Positions 3,630 through 5,443 of a stretch of 5,443 nt of DNA are shown piece after piece; position 1 is the first letter of the stretch, and each line of letters opens with the position of its first letter. The position numbers were made by a program, and so were the translations under genes. The notes below the pieces were generated by a model. That model worked only from the letters and a program-made list of their open reading frames with translations, made no database searches and was not told the origin of the DNA. This DNA comes from Dethiosulfatibacter sp. (GTDB lineage Bacteria > Bacillota > Clostridia > Tissierellales > Dethiosulfatibacteraceae), in the NCBI GenBank assembly GCA_030591825.1, contig JAUVAG010000113.1, forward strand, positions 1 to 5,443. The letters are read 5' to 3'.

Positions 3630-5443
3630 ATGGGAAAGAATAATAGGAGTATCGACAGGAAAAGATTTGTTTATATTCCTTTTCTTATAGTCTTTTTTGC
3701 GGTACTTATAATAAATATCACCACATTTTTCATCAGTAGAAACATTTATATGGAACAATCGGGAAATTATGCTGAAAATCTTGCAATTATGCTGTCAGAT
3801 AATATAAAGGACAACCAGGAGAATCTGGACAGGATTATTGAATTATTGGATGAAAAGATGATAAGTGTAGGTAATGATGTTGTCATGAACATTGAGTATG
3901 TTGACAGCAAATACCTAAAGGAGCTGTGTGGAAACTTCAGCCTTCAAGAAATAAATTTGTATGATAATGAAGGAGAGATTATAATTTCCTCTGTTGATAG
4001 TTTAATTGGACGTAAATATGAAAAGGGCAGTCCCATTGACAGGTTTGTAAGGTCTTCTGAAAGAGTCAAGGTTGAGGACATCAGAAAGTCATTGGACAGT
4101 GATGACTATATAAAGTCGGTTTTTGTTCGAAGTGATGATGGCAGATTTGTACAGGTTGTAATTAACGCGGAAGATATATACAAGCTGATTGAAAAATATA
4201 CATATCAGTCTACACTTGATGAGTTCACAAAGGACGAAACCGTGTTATATAGCTATTTAATGAATATGATGCTGGAAAAAGTTGCCGGGTCACTGGATGT
4301 GGTTGACCATGAATATGATAGGACCCATTATGCCAGTGTAATCAACGGGAATACGAAAGTACACATTACATCTGAAAACCCAATAGATACGAAAGCGCTG
4401 GAGGTTGCAGTGCCCTTGAAATATGGTGATATGACAGTTGGAGTCATAGTAATTGGAGTGAGTACCGATTATGCCAGAACCAGCATGTTTCTGGTTTGTT
4501 TAAATGTATTGATAATAGGTGCAGGATTTCTTTTGATTTTTTACAGATTTATAAAGAAAAATCTAGTAACATCACTTAATGAGCTTGATAGTAATCTGGA
4601 TATGTTAAATATTGAGAAACATTCATATGTTATGATGCCTGAAGATGACAAGAGCATTTTTACAGGAATATACCAAACGATCAATGGCATTCTTTCCAAA
4701 GTATATGAATACAATGATAAAGTTCTTATGCTTGACAAAAAGTTTTTTTCGGCCTTGAGGGAGTCAGGAACTGTTTACTGGGAATATGATTCCATAGAGA
4801 AGAATCTTGGATTTCCATACGGCGACATTCTCAGAAGGACTGATATCAATGGTGAAGACAGTGAGATTGCCTTGTCTGAAATAGTAAACGATGAAATGAT
4901 TGCAATTATTTCAGAAAGGGTTTCAATGAAAATCGTTGATTCAGGCGATAATGTTCAATATATAGACAAACTTTGTCCGGAGAATGGAAAAGAAGTATGG
5001 GTTTATCTGGCGCTTATTAAGAACATGGATAAGGTGAAAACAAATTACAGTGGAATATGCATTGATATTTCAAAGTTCAAGGAGCAGGAAAAACACATAT
5101 ATGATCTTGTATTCAGAGATGAAATAACTTCTCTATACAATGGAAGATATTTCAATGAGAAATTAAGGGAAAGACTTTTGGAAAACACTGCAGGAACGGT
5201 ATTGTTGTTTGACATAGATTCATTCAATGAACTTAACAATATAAAAGGAATGGTTTTTGGGAACAAGGTTTTAAAGACCATTGCCAAAATTATTAAATTA
5301 TACAGGCCGGAAGGTTCTTTTGTATCCAGATTGGGTGAAGATGAGTTTGCTGTTCTTATGAAAAATGACAATAATGGAAGACAGGAGTTACTGGACAGTC
5401 TTACAAGAGTATTCGGCAAGGATATTCTTGTTGGTGATGAATA
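3630..5443 (+). CDS. Membrane sensor protein with PAS-like and degenerate GGDEF domains (3' end outside window)
   Basis: 604 codons are visible from ATG 3630, and the frame is open to the window edge. GGGAG (3620-3624) and an in-frame TAA at 3606 fix the start. TM1 (about 13-35) and TM2 (about 286-307) flank an extracytoplasmic region of ~250 residues that looks like a Cache/PAS-type ligand sensor (EINLYDNEGEIIISS near 107-121). Next are a linker, a PAS-like domain (about 372-490, closing with GICIDISKFKEQEKHIYDL) and a GGDEF domain from about 490. Diguanylate cyclases join two GTP into c-di-GMP. Here the signature is GEDEF (569-573), with Glu for the second Gly. Relative to PleD, metal-binding D327 is kept (D528) and N335 is kept (N536), but K332 is N533, H340 is M541 and D344 is N545. 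The cyclase is therefore probably weak or inactive. An EAL phosphodiesterase domain may follow beyond the window, but this is only inferred. Confidence 0.85.
   Translation, partial: MGKNNRSIDRKRFVYIPFLIVFFAVLIINITTFFISRNIYMEQSGNYAENLAIMLSDNIKDNQENLDRIIELLDEKMISVGNDVVMNIEYVDSKYLKELCGNFSLQEINLYDNEGEIIISSVDSLIGRKYEKGSPIDRFVRSSERVKVEDIRKSLDSDDYIKSVFVRSDDGRFVQVVINAEDIYKLIEKYTYQSTLDEFTKDETVLYSYLMNMMLEKVAGSLDVVDHEYDRTHYASVINGNTKVHITSENPIDTKALEVAVPLKYGDMTVGVIVIGVSTDYARTSMFLVCLNVLIIGAGFLLIFYRFIKKNLVTSLNELDSNLDMLNIEKHSYVMMPEDDKSIFTGIYQTINGILSKVYEYNDKVLMLDKKFFSALRESGTVYWEYDSIEKNLGFPYGDILRRTDINGEDSEIALSEIVNDEMIAIISERVSMKIVDSGDNVQYIDKLCPENGKEVWVYLALIKNMDKVKTNYSGICIDISKFKEQEKHIYDLVFRDEITSLYNGRYFNEKLRERLLENTAGTVLLFDIDSFNELNNIKGMVFGNKVLKTIAKIIKLYRPEGSFVSRLGEDEFAVLMKNDNNGRQELLDSLTRVFGKDILVGDE

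Noticed and set aside
3438..3758. Open reading frame of 106 codons on the - strand over the leader and start of the GGDEF gene
   Set aside because: It runs antisense through a good promoter, a terminator hairpin and the first TM segment of the + strand gene, and has no family features.
5045..5419. Open reading frame of 124 codons on the - strand
   Set aside because: It is antisense to the GGDEF domain; its Ser/Leu-rich composition is what the complement of that coding sequence gives.

Overview
The window looks like a chromosomal accessory stretch from a low-GC Gram-positive bacterium, most likely a clostridial Firmicute. The signs are AT-rich intergenic DNA, strong GGAG/GAGGAG ribosome binding sites, a TTG start, an S-layer-homology (SLH) surface protein and a large membrane-anchored GGDEF protein. 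All supported genes lie on the + strand, and I saw no tRNA, rRNA or CRISPR array.

Region 1 (1-460) is debris. It holds the last 40 codons of an unrecognised gene, richer in GC than what follows, and then an orphan C-terminus of an AAA-type ATPase of the DUF4143 kind. Region 2 (461-1447) is the most striking gene: a secreted protein with an N-terminal SLH-like region and a C-terminal ribonuclease domain that aligns without gaps to barnase over about 100 residues. It keeps the barnase residues K27, E73, R83, R87 and H102, but has Tyr at the R59 position. No barstar inhibitor gene is visible anywhere in the window.

Region 3 (1448-2093) lies where a barstar gene might be expected. It holds a YaaA-family gene whose middle is missing while its N- and C-termini are joined in frame, a decayed small membrane-protein reading frame, and a strong hairpin with a T tract. 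Region 4 (2094-3405) holds three intact small genes: a GNAT acetyltransferase, an unrecognised 117-residue protein, and a nucleoside 2-deoxyribosyltransferase-like protein. The last two may be co-transcribed.

Region 5 (3406-5443) has a good sigma-A-type promoter followed about 40 bases later by an intrinsic-terminator-like hairpin. Next comes a two-TM sensor protein with an extracytoplasmic domain, a PAS-like domain and a degenerate GGDEF domain (GEDEF). The window cuts this gene before its end. The region as a whole reads as a surface-protein locus with gene decay around it, followed by an independently transcribed c-di-GMP-type signalling gene.
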